Positions 1 through 7,456 of a stretch of 64,000 nucleotides of DNA are shown one piece after another. The notes beneath the pieces are model-generated. The model was not told the origin of the DNA, made no database searches, and saw only the letters and a list, made by a program, of their open reading frames with translations. Source of the DNA: Brevibacterium sp. 'Marine' (GTDB lineage Bacteria > Actinomycetota > Actinomycetes > Actinomycetales > Brevibacteriaceae). How positions within the stretch are numbered: position 1 is the first letter of the stretch; the number at the start of each line of letters is the position of its first letter. Both the position numbers and the translations under genes were made by a program. The stretch is from positions 310,001 to 374,000 of the forward strand of contig NZ_CP051626.1 of the NCBI RefSeq assembly GCF_012844365.1. The letters run 5' to 3'.

Positions 1-984
1 TTCCTGCTCGGGCTCATCGTCACTTTCGTCGGCGCCGTCATCGTCTCCGGCGGACCGGATGCGATCATCCAGACGATCGAGGCGAAACGCGATGCAGCGT
101 TCCTCAACCTGTGGGAAGGCTTCGGTCCGAACCTCGGCTATGTCATCGCCTTCGGTTTGGCGTTCACCATCGATCCCGCCGCTTGGCAGCGCCTGCAGGC
201 GACGAGGTCCCCAAAGGAGGCGCGGAAGGTCACGGTGCATGCGATGATCTACTTCCTGCCGCTGTACTTCCTCGTCGTCTTTGCCGGAATTGCATCGATC
301 GCGGCTTTCAACGAGCCGCCGGAGCAGGGTCTCGTAGCCACCTTGGCCACCAGCCACTTCCTGCCGATTTTCGGCGTCATCGTATTCATCGGCATCGCGG
401 CAGCGATCATGTCGACGATCTGCACCACTCTCAACCTGTCTTCGCTCTACCTCACCGAACTGACGACGAAGGCTCTGCGCCGCGACGTCGCGGAGAAGCA
501 GAAGGTGTGGATCGCACGAGGCGCGACGCTGCTGGCGGCGGTCATCGGCTTCGTCGTCGCCGTGCAGCTGCCGAGCGCACTGACGCTTCTCGCGCTGGCC
601 TCCGAGATGCTGGCGGCGGGAGTCTTCTTCCCACTCGTCCTCGGCTTCTTCTGGCGGCGCGCGAACTCCGCCGGGGCCATCGCCTCGATCATCGGCGGCG
701 GAGGTTTCATCCTCTACGGGTTCCTTATCGAACTCGGCATCGCCCTGCCGTCGTTCTGGGGAGAAGGCTCGGTGACGCGGGTGCTCATCGGCCTTGGCAT
801 CAGCTTCGTCCTCTACGTGTCAGTATCGCTGTCGACCTCTGCCGAATTCGCCAAGGCCGACGAATTCGTCGGCCGCAGCCGTGGCAATTCCGCAGGATCG
901 GCTGCCGCACCAGGGCTCAACGGACCCGGAGAGGGGGTCCAGGGCCATGAGCCGAACACTGTGAACACGGATTTGTCGCGATAG
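1..984 (+). CDS. Sodium:solute symporter family protein, 3' part
   Basis: The frame is open from the first base of the window, so the start lies upstream; about 327 C-terminal residues are visible. The protein is a chain of hydrophobic helices typical of the SSS family (LeuT fold), which couples Na+ entry to uptake of a small organic solute across the inner membrane. The segment IMSTICTTLNLSS looks like the Ser/Thr-rich helix that in this family contributes to the second Na+ site. The C-terminal 30 residues are hydrophilic and Gly/Ala/Ser-rich, a cytoplasmic tail. The substrate cannot be read from this part, and no catabolic gene lies directly downstream to suggest one. Confidence 0.85.
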   Translation, partial: FLLGLIVTFVGAVIVSGGPDAIIQTIEAKRDAAFLNLWEGFGPNLGYVIAFGLAFTIDPAAWQRLQATRSPKEARKVTVHAMIYFLPLYFLVVFAGIASIAAFNEPPEQGLVATLATSHFLPIFGVIVFIGIAAAIMSTICTTLNLSSLYLTELTTKALRRDVAEKQKVWIARGATLLAAVIGFVVAVQLPSALTLLALASEMLAAGVFFPLVLGFFWRRANSAGAIASIIGGGGFILYGFLIELGIALPSFWGEGSVTRVLIGLGISFVLYVSVSLSTSAEFAKADEFVGRSRGNSAGSAAAPGLNGPGEGVQGHEPNTVNTDLSR

Positions 985-1034
985 GTTCGTCTGACCAGTC
1001 TCTGATTCCGCCTGCCGCGGCGTACCGTTGACTC

Positions 1035-1430
1035 ATGGCGCATCCGCAGATGTTCGATGACGACGATCCGATGCTCGAGCGGGTCCGCGCGATCGCGCTG
1101 GGCCTGCCCGAGGCGGCCGAGAAGATCTCCCACGGCAGGCCGGCCTTCTTCACGGAGAAGATCTTCGCTCATTACGGCGGCACCGAGAAGCACGCCGCGG
1201 GGGAGATGGTGCAGCACCCGCAGGCACTGCTCGTCCTGCTCTATCCCATGGACGCCGAGGCGGTGCTCGAGCAGCCGGGCAGCTTCGTTCCCATGTACCT
1301 GGGGCCCTCCGGGTGGGTCGGCCTGGAAATCGCCGACCTCGATGACGGGGAGATCCGAGAACTGCTCGTCGATTCGTACCGGAACACCGCCTCGGCGAGG
1401 TTGATCAAGGCGCTCGACGCTCAGGCGTGA
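1035..1430 (+). CDS. MmcQ/YjbR-like (DUF419) protein
   Basis: 131 residues, the usual length for the YjbR/MmcQ family of small cytoplasmic proteins with a double-wing fold. The N-terminal stretch LERVRAIALGLPEAAEKISHG and the following RPAFFTEKIFAHY segment match the family pattern (LPEA, then a short loop and an FF/FA strand). The function is not established; members often sit alone or by resistance genes. The ATG at 1035 is used. It stands between a transporter and an aldo/keto reductase on the same strand, with 50- to 80-base gaps, so it is probably a single-gene unit. Confidence 0.75.
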   Translation: MAHPQMFDDDDPMLERVRAIALGLPEAAEKISHGRPAFFTEKIFAHYGGTEKHAAGEMVQHPQALLVLLYPMDAEAVLEQPGSFVPMYLGPSGWVGLEIADLDDGEIRELLVDSYRNTASARLIKALDAQA

Positions 1431-1511
1431 GCAATTGTTCGCCCTCACCCCCACACAAACTCACGGTGAACACCCTGGCCAGCGCCGCCTCGGCGGTCAT
1501 AGGGTTGGGCC

Positions 1512-2372
1512 ATGGCCAACTTCTCTGACTACACCACTCCAGCCTTCATCCCCACCATCGACCTCAACGACGGGCGTGCGATTCCGCACCTCGGGCTCGG
1601 CATCTACGCGATGAAGGGCGAGGAGGGCATCGACGCGATCGATGCGGGCATCGACAACGGCTACCGCCTCCTCGATACCGCGGTGAACTACGAGAACGAG
1701 CGCGAGGTCGGTCAGGCCATCGTGAACAACGGCATCCCACGCGAGGAACTGTTCGTCACGAGCAAGATCCCCGGTCGCCACCACGGCTTCGACGAAGCCA
1801 TCGCCAGCACCGAGGAATCGCTGGCCCGACTCGGCCTCGACTATCTCGACCTCCACCTCATCCACTGGCCCAACCCCAGCGTCGGCAAGTACGTCGAGAC
1901 CTGGGAGGGCCTCATCGAGCTGCGCGATCGCGGGCTCGTGAAGTCCATCGGCGTCTCGAACTTCACTGCCGAAATGCTCACCGAACTGACCGAGAAGACC
2001 GGAGTCGCCCCGGCCGTCAACCAGGTCGAGCTGCACCCGTACTTCCCGCAGACCGAGCTCGTGGCGTTCCACAAGTCGATCGGCGTGCAGACCGAGAGTT
2101 GGTCCCCGCTCTACCGTGACCAGGGGCTGTTCGACGAAGCCCCCATCGCCGAGGCGGCCGCCGCCCATGGCGTGACCCCGGCCCAGGTGGTTCTGCGCTG
2201 GCATATCGAGATCGGGAGCATCCCGATCCCGAAATCGACGAACTTCGACCGTCAACGCTCCAATGCCGATGTCTTCGAGTTCGAACTCACCCCCTCCGAG
2301 GTGGCGGCCATCTCCGCGCTCGAGCGCGGTCGGATGAAGGGCCGGGATCCGCTCACCCACGAAGAGATGTGA
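1512..2372 (+). CDS. Aldo/keto reductase
   Basis: 286 residues, full length for an NAD(P)H-dependent aldo/keto reductase (TIM barrel, cytoplasmic). The catalytic tetrad is visible: Asp55 and Tyr60 in LLDTAVNYENE, Lys85 in FVTSKIPG, His118 in LDLHLIHWP. The C-terminal cofactor segment IPIPKSTN is also present. The family is close to 2,5-diketo-gluconate reductases, but the substrate (an aldehyde or ketone) cannot be told from sequence. The ATG at 1512 gives a normal N-terminus. A GNAT remnant follows after 39 bases. Confidence 0.88.
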   Translation: MANFSDYTTPAFIPTIDLNDGRAIPHLGLGIYAMKGEEGIDAIDAGIDNGYRLLDTAVNYENEREVGQAIVNNGIPREELFVTSKIPGRHHGFDEAIASTEESLARLGLDYLDLHLIHWPNPSVGKYVETWEGLIELRDRGLVKSIGVSNFTAEMLTELTEKTGVAPAVNQVELHPYFPQTELVAFHKSIGVQTESWSPLYRDQGLFDEAPIAEAAAAHGVTPAQVVLRWHIEIGSIPIPKSTNFDRQRSNADVFEFELTPSEVAAISALERGRMKGRDPLTHEEM

Positions 2373-2411
2373 GGCAGCACGGCAGTTGTTGACGCCGACT
2401 GCGGGGACAAC

Positions 2412-2861
2412 GTGGAATTCCGACGGACGACCAGAGCCGACTTTCCGCTGCTCGCGCGATGGCTCAGTTCGCCCCGTATTGCGCGATTCTGGAACCACGA
2501 GACCACGTCGGAGGCGATCGAACGGGACTTCGGCGGCAGCATCGACGGCTCCGAACCGTCATTCGACTTCATCGTCGAGGACGCCGGGGTACCGGTCGGG
2601 TTCATCCAACGCAGTGCGATCTGGGATTATGCGGACGAGCAGCGGGAACTCATCGCTCTGGCCGACGCCCCGAGGGATGCGCTGACGATCGACTACTTCA
2701 TCGGAGAGGTCACCGCGACAGGCAAGGGCATCGGCACACGAATGATCCGGGAGTTCACCAAACTCTGCTTCACTGATGCCGCCATCGCCGGTTCAGGGCC
2801 CCGCTCCTGTCATTCTTGTTCCGGAACCTCGACGAGGTGGCCCCTGATTCCCGTCAGGTAG
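2412..2861 (+). pseudogene. GNAT N-acetyltransferase, 3'-truncated
   Basis: The reading frame starts with GTG and begins like an AAC(6')-type GNAT acetyltransferase: EFRRTTRADFPLLARWL, then the acetyl-CoA binding stretch GKGIGTRMIREF around residues 100-111. About ten residues later homology stops. The rest (from about base 2790) reads as arginine- and serine-rich sequence because it runs antisense through the 3' end of the next gene on the minus strand. The C-terminal third of the GNAT fold, which closes the acetyl-CoA site, is missing. I call it a pseudogene made by a deletion that joined it to the convergent regulator gene. Confidence 0.65.
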
Positions 2862-3166
2862 CTCGCTCCCAGCGCGGTCAGGGAGAGCAGTTTGCGCTTT
2901 GCTCCGGTTCGCGGGGCATCGACGGCCGTGCTGACCAGGAGTCCGGAATCCTGCAGCCTCTTGATCGTGCGATAGAGGCCGCGCTCGGTGATCTGCCAGC
3001 CGGTGGCGGCGGTGACCGCTTCGGCGATGGTCGAGATCTCGGCCGGCTGATGCGCGGCGACGAGTGAGAGCGTGACCGGAGTGAGCATCGACTTCTTATA
3101 GGTCTCGACCCAGGAGTCGACGCGGTGATCGAGCCATTCGCGCTCTTCCGGGGTTTCGGCCGCCAC
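2810..3166 (-). CDS. PadR-like winged-helix transcriptional regulator
   Basis: 118 residues with a winged helix (residues about 30-90: ITERGLYRTIKRLQDSGLL is the recognition-helix region, then a basic wing GAKRKLLSLTALG). PadR/MarR-type dimers repress nearby genes. I chose the GTG at 3166 because it overlaps the stop of the upstream membrane-protein gene (3169-3171), which implies translational coupling; a longer frame reading back to 3265 overlaps that gene and is basic and low-complexity. The partner membrane gene and its palindromic promoter make autoregulation likely (inference). Confidence 0.72.
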   Translation of the reverse strand: MAAETPEEREWLDHRVDSWVETYKKSMLTPVTLSLVAAHQPAEISTIAEAVTAATGWQITERGLYRTIKRLQDSGLLVSTAVDAPRTGAKRKLLSLTALGASYLTGIRGHLVEVPEQE

Positions 3167-3168
3167 GC

Positions 3169-3624
3169 TCAGTCCTCCCAGCCGCGGCCGAGGACCGAAC
3201 CGACGAGGTGGATGAGCAGGCCGAGTCCCCACAGTCCACTCATGACGAGGGTGACTCCGATCCACGAGCCGCCGAGCGCCATATGGAGGTTCTCCGCGGC
3301 CGACGTATCAATGGTGCGGCCCGCGTCTATGAGGCGGACGAGCGCATGGAGGTTGTACGACATCGTCACGGTGACGAACGCGATGACATGGGCGATGACG
3401 ACTCCGAAGCGGACACGCTTGAGCACGCGCAGGTTCCGCCACAGCCACACCGCGATTCCCAGCGCTACGACGGCGGTGAGGATGCCGGCGAGGATGGTGA
3501 CCTCGCCGCCGGTGGCCGCAATGACGATCTGGACGATGGCCATGGCGACGATGAGTACGAGCGTGTACGGCAGCAGCAGAGTGCGGGCGTTGGCGGGCGA
3601 TGATGTCTGCGAGGTGGAGGACAT
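3169..3624 (-). CDS. Four-helix membrane protein, unknown function
   Basis: 151 residues with four hydrophobic segments: LLLPYTLVLIVAMAIVQIVI, VTILAGILTAVVALGIAVWLW, FGVVIAHVIAFVTVTM, and the C-terminal VTLVMSGLWGLGLLIHLVG. I do not recognise a named family. It forms a two-gene unit with the PadR-like regulator downstream (overlapping stop and start), an arrangement often seen for a regulator and the membrane protein it controls. The ATG at 3624 sits about six bases after a -10 box, so the mRNA is probably leaderless; no Shine-Dalgarno sequence is present. Confidence 0.7.
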   Translation of the reverse strand: MSSTSQTSSPANARTLLLPYTLVLIVAMAIVQIVIAATGGEVTILAGILTAVVALGIAVWLWRNLRVLKRVRFGVVIAHVIAFVTVTMSYNLHALVRLIDAGRTIDTSAAENLHMALGGSWIGVTLVMSGLWGLGLLIHLVGSVLGRGWED

Positions 3625-3660
3625 ATTGGTACTGTACCTATGGTTCACTGAATGTGGCAA
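3625..3660 (-). promoter_or_regulatory. Leaderless promoter with overlapping palindrome
   Basis: Reading the minus strand, TTGCCA (3660-3655) and TACAGT (3636-3631) are separated by 18 bases, and the ATG of the membrane-protein gene begins 7 bases after the -10 box, so transcription would start at the start codon. A perfect inverted repeat GGTAC-T-GTACC (3628-3638) overlaps the -10 box and is a good candidate operator for the PadR-like regulator encoded downstream. Confidence 0.5.
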
Positions 3661-3781
3661 GAGTATCCTCTGGACATCTCTCCGGGGAACGTCGGCCGAG
3701 GGATATCCCGGAGCGGCAGGACCGTCTTGTCTCGCGCGGCACCGCTGTGCGCAGGGCTTGTGTGAAAATAGGCCCGTGGGG

Positions 3782-4336
3782 ATGAGGATCAGGCACCGGC
3801 GCGCTCTGCGCGGCACCCTCGCCGCGAGCGCGGCGACGTTCGTCGCACTGACGTCGCACATCCTCGGCGGGGGAGCCTTTCCGACCACGATGGGCCTCAT
3901 CGTGCCGCTGGCGCTGTCGATCCTCGTCTGCGTTGCGCTCGCCGGGCACCGACTGTCGCTGCCGCGCCTGACGGTCTCCGTCGGGATCAGCCAGACGCTC
4001 TTCCACCTCCTGTTCTCCCTCTTCACGCCGACCGCTTCCGGTGGGCCTGGTGCTTCGACACGATCCGACGGCGGGCTCGCCGCTCTCCTCGGTTCGCATT
4101 CGCAGCACGCGTCGATGCAGACGACCCACCATGCATCGATGAACTCGATGCCCAGCGGTGCGATGCAGATGACCCATGACTCTGCGGTCATGCCTGCCAT
4201 GGACGGGTCGGGCGGTGCAGCCGCCGAGATGCACGCGCACTCCTCGCCGGCGATGCTGCTGGCCCACTGCGTTGCCGGGATCGTCACCATCGCGATGATC
4301 TACTGGGGCGAACGCCTACCGGTCATGCTCGGCTAA
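3782..4336 (+). CDS. Met/His-rich membrane protein, probably metal related
   Basis: 184 residues from the ATG at 3782 (a GTG at 3776 is also possible). Hydrophobic helices near residues 10-85 and at the C-terminus (AMLLAHCVAGIVTIAMIYWGE) flank a polar loop very rich in Met and His (motifs HSQHASMQ, THHASMNSM, GAMQMTHD, MHAHSS). Such loops bind copper or other soft metals on the outside of the membrane. The next gene encodes a PepSY membrane protein, a pair frequent in actinobacterial copper or iron handling loci. A role in copper homeostasis is inference; no named family is certain. Confidence 0.6.
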   Translation: MRIRHRRALRGTLAASAATFVALTSHILGGGAFPTTMGLIVPLALSILVCVALAGHRLSLPRLTVSVGISQTLFHLLFSLFTPTASGGPGASTRSDGGLAALLGSHSQHASMQTTHHASMNSMPSGAMQMTHDSAVMPAMDGSGGAAAEMHAHSSPAMLLAHCVAGIVTIAMIYWGERLPVMLG

Positions 4337-4467
4337 TTCGCCCGCCTCATCATCCGCGCGGTCATCCCTCGCCTCGCCGTCTCGCGACCGCCGATCGGGA
4401 AACCGCGGGCACTCATCGGATTCGAGCCCGAGCTGCCGCGCAGCCTCGGCGTCCTCCGCTCACCGGT

Positions 4468-4618
4468 GCTGCGGCGGGGCCCGCCGCAGCCTGCAGTCTG
4501 ACACTCAACACATCCGCGCATCGGCTCCCGTGAGCCGGTGCGATCACTGCTGAGCCCATCTGGTCGTCGACCGCATCTGCCCGTCGAAAGCATCAGGCCG
4601 ACCAGATCCGGCTCAGCA
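4468..4618 (+). promoter_or_regulatory. Highly structured 5' leader upstream of the PepSY gene
   Basis: This covers most of the 303-base gap between 4336 and 4640. Three strong foldback elements follow each other: a palindrome with 11-base arms and one central base (4468-4490); a hairpin with 11 pairs and a CCGT loop (4517-4542, one G-U pair); and a long stem of 18 pairs with one small internal loop (4548-4566 with 4599-4618) that encloses a further 5-pair hairpin (TCGAC 4567-4571 with GTCGA 4583-4587). It ends 21 bases before the PepSY start codon. It could be a metal- or cofactor-sensing leader RNA. It matches no riboswitch class I know. Confidence 0.5.
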
Positions 4619-4639
4619 CTATCGACAGAGAGCATCACC

Positions 4640-6190
4640 ATGACCACACCGTCATCAACCGTGCCCGAAAACTCGGGTCCGGACTCCACCGGCCGAAATC
4701 TCACCAGGAACAATCCAGAACCGGACCACCGAACCGGCCATCCCGGCCGACGGCCTTCCAGCCAACCGCATCGACCCGACCGCCGCCTCCCATGGCTCGG
4801 CCCGCTCCTGCGGCGCCTCCACTTCTACGTGGGGATCCTCATCGGCCCGTTCATCCTCATCGCCGCGCTCACCGGCGCGGCTTACGCCATCAGCCCGACG
4901 CTGGAGAAGGCGATCTACGCTGATGAGCTCAACGTCCCCGCGACCGACCATTCGCTTCCTTTGGCCGACCAGGTCACGGCTGCGAACGCCGTCGTCGGAG
5001 ACACCGACGCGACACTGTCCGCCGTCCGCCCGGCCCCCGAGCCGGGCGACACCACTCGCGTGATGTATTCCGAGCCCAGCCTCGGCGAGAGCGAATCCCG
5101 GGCGATCTTCGTCGACCCCGCCACCGCCGAGGTGGTCGGTGACCTCACCGTGTACGGCACCTCGGGTGCCCTGCCGCTGCGGACGTGGATCGATCAGATG
5201 CACCGCAGCCTCCACTTCGGCGACCTCGGACGGTTCTACAGCGAACTCGCCGCCTCATGGATGGGAATCGTCGCCGCCGCGGGGATTGTGCTCTGGGTCC
5301 TCCGCGCCCGGCGGACGAGGAAACCGCTGGTTATGCTGCGACCGAGCCGGAAGCACAAGGGGTTGAGGCGCACCTTCTCCTGGCACGCCTCGGTGGGTAT
5401 CTGGGCGGCGATCGGGATGCTGTTCCTCTCGGCCACCGGGATCACCTGGTCGCAGCTGGGCGGGGACAACGTGACGAAGCTGCGTGCCGCGCTGAGCTGG
5501 GAGACCCCGGCGGTGTCGACGGAACTCGGCGGCGCCTCAGCGACCGGCGAGCACGCCCATCATGGTGGCAACGCGTCCGCCGAGGCGGCCGGCAGTGCCG
5601 CTGATCATGCCGCAATCGACCCGGCCGACTTCGACATGATGCTGTCGATGGGACGCGACGTCAACATCGACACCGGGCTCGTCGAGATCCGGCCACCTGC
5701 CGATGACCACTCGGCGTGGGTGGTCCAGGAGATCCAGCGCAGCTTCCCCACGAAGGTCGACGCTGTGGCCTTCGACCCGACGACGATGGAGGTCACCGAT
5801 CGCGTCGACTTCGTCGACTACAGCGTGCCTGCGAAGCTCGCCCGCTGGGCCATCGACGTGCACATGGGATCGATGTTCGGGCTGGCCAACCAGATCGTGC
5901 TCGTCGCACTCGCCCTGGGCATCGCGTCGATGACGGTCTGGGGCTATGTGATGTGGTGGCAGCGTCGGCCGAGGCGCGGACCGGTGACACGGTTCGGAGC
6001 CGCGAGGGTCGGGCGTGCCCCGGCACGTGGTGCGCTGAATGAGGCGCCGTGGTGGGGACTGGCCGCGGTCGCGCTCGGCGCCATTGCGATCGGTCTGTTC
6101 CTGCCATTGGTGGGCATCAGCCTCGTGGTCTTCATTGTCTTCGACGTGGTCCTTGGGGCAAGTGTGTGGCGGGCGAGTAGCTTCGGCTGA
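4640..6190 (+). CDS. PepSY-associated membrane (reductase-like) protein
   Basis: 516 residues from the ATG at 4640; an in-frame extension upstream would run through the structured leader and is rejected. After a 55-residue polar N-terminus comes LRRLHFYVGILIGPFILIAALTG, the signature first helix of PepSY-associated TM proteins. PepSY-like extracytoplasmic domains follow (residues about 75-170 and 310-400), with further helices at about 205-225, 255-275, 420-450 and 475-515. A His-rich stretch (GEHAHHGGN) lies in the second loop. Related proteins act as ferric or cupric reductases or siderophore-iron reductases. With the Met/His-rich neighbour, metal reduction at the membrane is the likely role (inference). 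Confidence 0.78.
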   Translation: MTTPSSTVPENSGPDSTGRNLTRNNPEPDHRTGHPGRRPSSQPHRPDRRLPWLGPLLRRLHFYVGILIGPFILIAALTGAAYAISPTLEKAIYADELNVPATDHSLPLADQVTAANAVVGDTDATLSAVRPAPEPGDTTRVMYSEPSLGESESRAIFVDPATAEVVGDLTVYGTSGALPLRTWIDQMHRSLHFGDLGRFYSELAASWMGIVAAAGIVLWVLRARRTRKPLVMLRPSRKHKGLRRTFSWHASVGIWAAIGMLFLSATGITWSQLGGDNVTKLRAALSWETPAVSTELGGASATGEHAHHGGNASAEAAGSAADHAAIDPADFDMMLSMGRDVNIDTGLVEIRPPADDHSAWVVQEIQRSFPTKVDAVAFDPTTMEVTDRVDFVDYSVPAKLARWAIDVHMGSMFGLANQIVLVALALGIASMTVWGYVMWWQRRPRRGPVTRFGAARVGRAPARGALNEAPWWGLAAVALGAIAIGLFLPLVGISLVVFIVFDVVLGASVWRASSFG

Positions 6191-6216
6191 GCAGGCGGCT
6201 GTGCCGCTTGCCTGCT

Positions 6217-6250
6217 GGGGCCGATCGTCGAATCTTCGATGAACGGCCCC
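6217..6250 (+). terminator. Probable terminator hairpin after the PepSY gene
   Basis: GGGGCCG pairs with CGGCCCC (6217-6223 with 6244-6250), and inside it TCGAA/TTCGA extends the stem. It starts 26 bases after the PepSY stop codon. There is no T-run, as is usual in high-GC actinobacteria. Confidence 0.45.
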
Positions 6251-6404
6251 AACTCACCTGAACCTCATGTGGCAGGCGGCGTGCACGGCCGCACGAGAAC
6301 CCGTATCGAGCAAGCGGCCGAGTCTGAACCCAGCAAGTAGCAGGACTTCTAACCAGCATTCGGCAGGACCTTCGCCCGACAAGCGGCCGGCTCGTCCAGC
6401 CGCT

Positions 6405-7325
6405 TCACTCAAAGGTGACGGACCTCTTCGCTCGCGTGTCGACGCGCAGCTCGAAGACGTCCGGGCGAGAATAGTGGCCGACCGGGTCGAAGTCGAGGTG
6501 AGAGCGGGTCTTGGCGCCGGGATCGACATCGGCGTAGAGGATCGTCTCCTCCTCATAGACCGGCCCGGCCAGCACCTCGCCGGTGGGTGCGACGATGACG
6601 CTGCCGCCTCGGATGGCGGTCTTGCCATAGGGCAGCTCCTCGTCGAAGGGGTGGTCGTCTGGGAACTCGCTCTTCGTGATGTACTGACAGGCCGAGAGCA
6701 CATGCGTCCGCCCCTCGAGCGCGATGTGCGTCATCGTCGCCGTCCACGTCGGCCGGTCGTCGACGGTCGGGGCGCAATAGACGGACACTCCCTTGGCGTA
6801 CATCGCCTGGCGCAACAGCGGCATGTAGTTCTCCCAGCAGATGACGCTGCCCACCCGCCCGAACGGGGTGTCCATCGTGTCGAGTGTCGAGCCGTCCCCG
6901 AAGCCCCAGATGACGCGCTCGGTACCGGTGGGCATGAGCTTCCGATGCACACCGACGACGCCGCGGTCCGGATCGATCAGCAACGCCGTGCAATAGAGAG
7001 TGTTGCCGGCCCGTTCGATGACGCCGATGACGACGAAGGCGCTGCCCTCGCGGGCTGCCTCGGCGAGCCTGGCGACCTCGGGGCCGTCAACGGTGACCGC
7101 ACTGTCGAAGTACCGCTCGAACTCCGACCGGCCCCTCGGAGTCCGCATCCCCACGGGAGCGCCGAACGTGCTGCCCTTCGGGTAGCCGCCGATGAAGGCT
7201 TCGGGGAACACGATGAGCTCTGCCCCATTGCCCGCGGCCTCGCGCATCTTTGCGATCGCCTTGTCCACCGACGCCTCGGCATCGAATGGAACGGAACCTG
7301 CCTGGACGACTGCCACCTTGTGCAT
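6405..7325 (-). CDS. Nitrilase / carbon-nitrogen hydrolase
   Basis: 306 residues from ATG 7325 (MHKVAVVQAG), full length for branch 1 of the nitrilase superfamily. The Glu-Lys-Cys triad is visible: Glu42 in FPEAFIGGYPK, Lys129 in HRKLMPT, Cys163 in ICWENYMPLLR. The CWEN motif is typical of true nitrilases, which hydrolyse a nitrile to acid and ammonia in the cytoplasm. It lies downstream of hyuAB on the same strand, but a strong hairpin (7407-7444) separates them, so it is probably transcribed alone. The natural substrate is unknown. Confidence 0.88.
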   Translation of the reverse strand: MHKVAVVQAGSVPFDAEASVDKAIAKMREAAGNGAELIVFPEAFIGGYPKGSTFGAPVGMRTPRGRSEFERYFDSAVTVDGPEVARLAEAAREGSAFVVIGVIERAGNTLYCTALLIDPDRGVVGVHRKLMPTGTERVIWGFGDGSTLDTMDTPFGRVGSVICWENYMPLLRQAMYAKGVSVYCAPTVDDRPTWTATMTHIALEGRTHVLSACQYITKSEFPDDHPFDEELPYGKTAIRGGSVIVAPTGEVLAGPVYEEETILYADVDPGAKTRSHLDFDPVGHYSRPDVFELRVDTRAKRSVTFE

Positions 7326-7406
7326 GAGATCGACCTTCTCTGCTCGACGGAAACTCCTGTCCCTACTGTCGAATGTGAGGCGGGAAAGGTCAATCGGCCA
7401 GAGACA

Positions 7407-7444
7407 GCCGAGGCGCCCGTCCCGAAAAGGACGAGCGCCTCGGC
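7407..7444 (-). terminator. Terminator of the hyuAB operon
   Basis: GCCGAGGCG...GTCC pairs with GGAC..GCGCCTCGGC around a CGAAAA loop, a stem of about 13 pairs with a small internal loop. It begins 13 bases beyond the hyuB stop on the minus strand and separates hyuAB from the nitrilase gene. Confidence 0.6.
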
Positions 7445-7456
7445 CAATTGCCATCG

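Noticed and set aside
3125..3781. Upstream extension of the Met/His-rich protein frame
   Set aside because: It would overlap two minus-strand genes completely and its translation is Ser/Arg/Thr-rich without structure.
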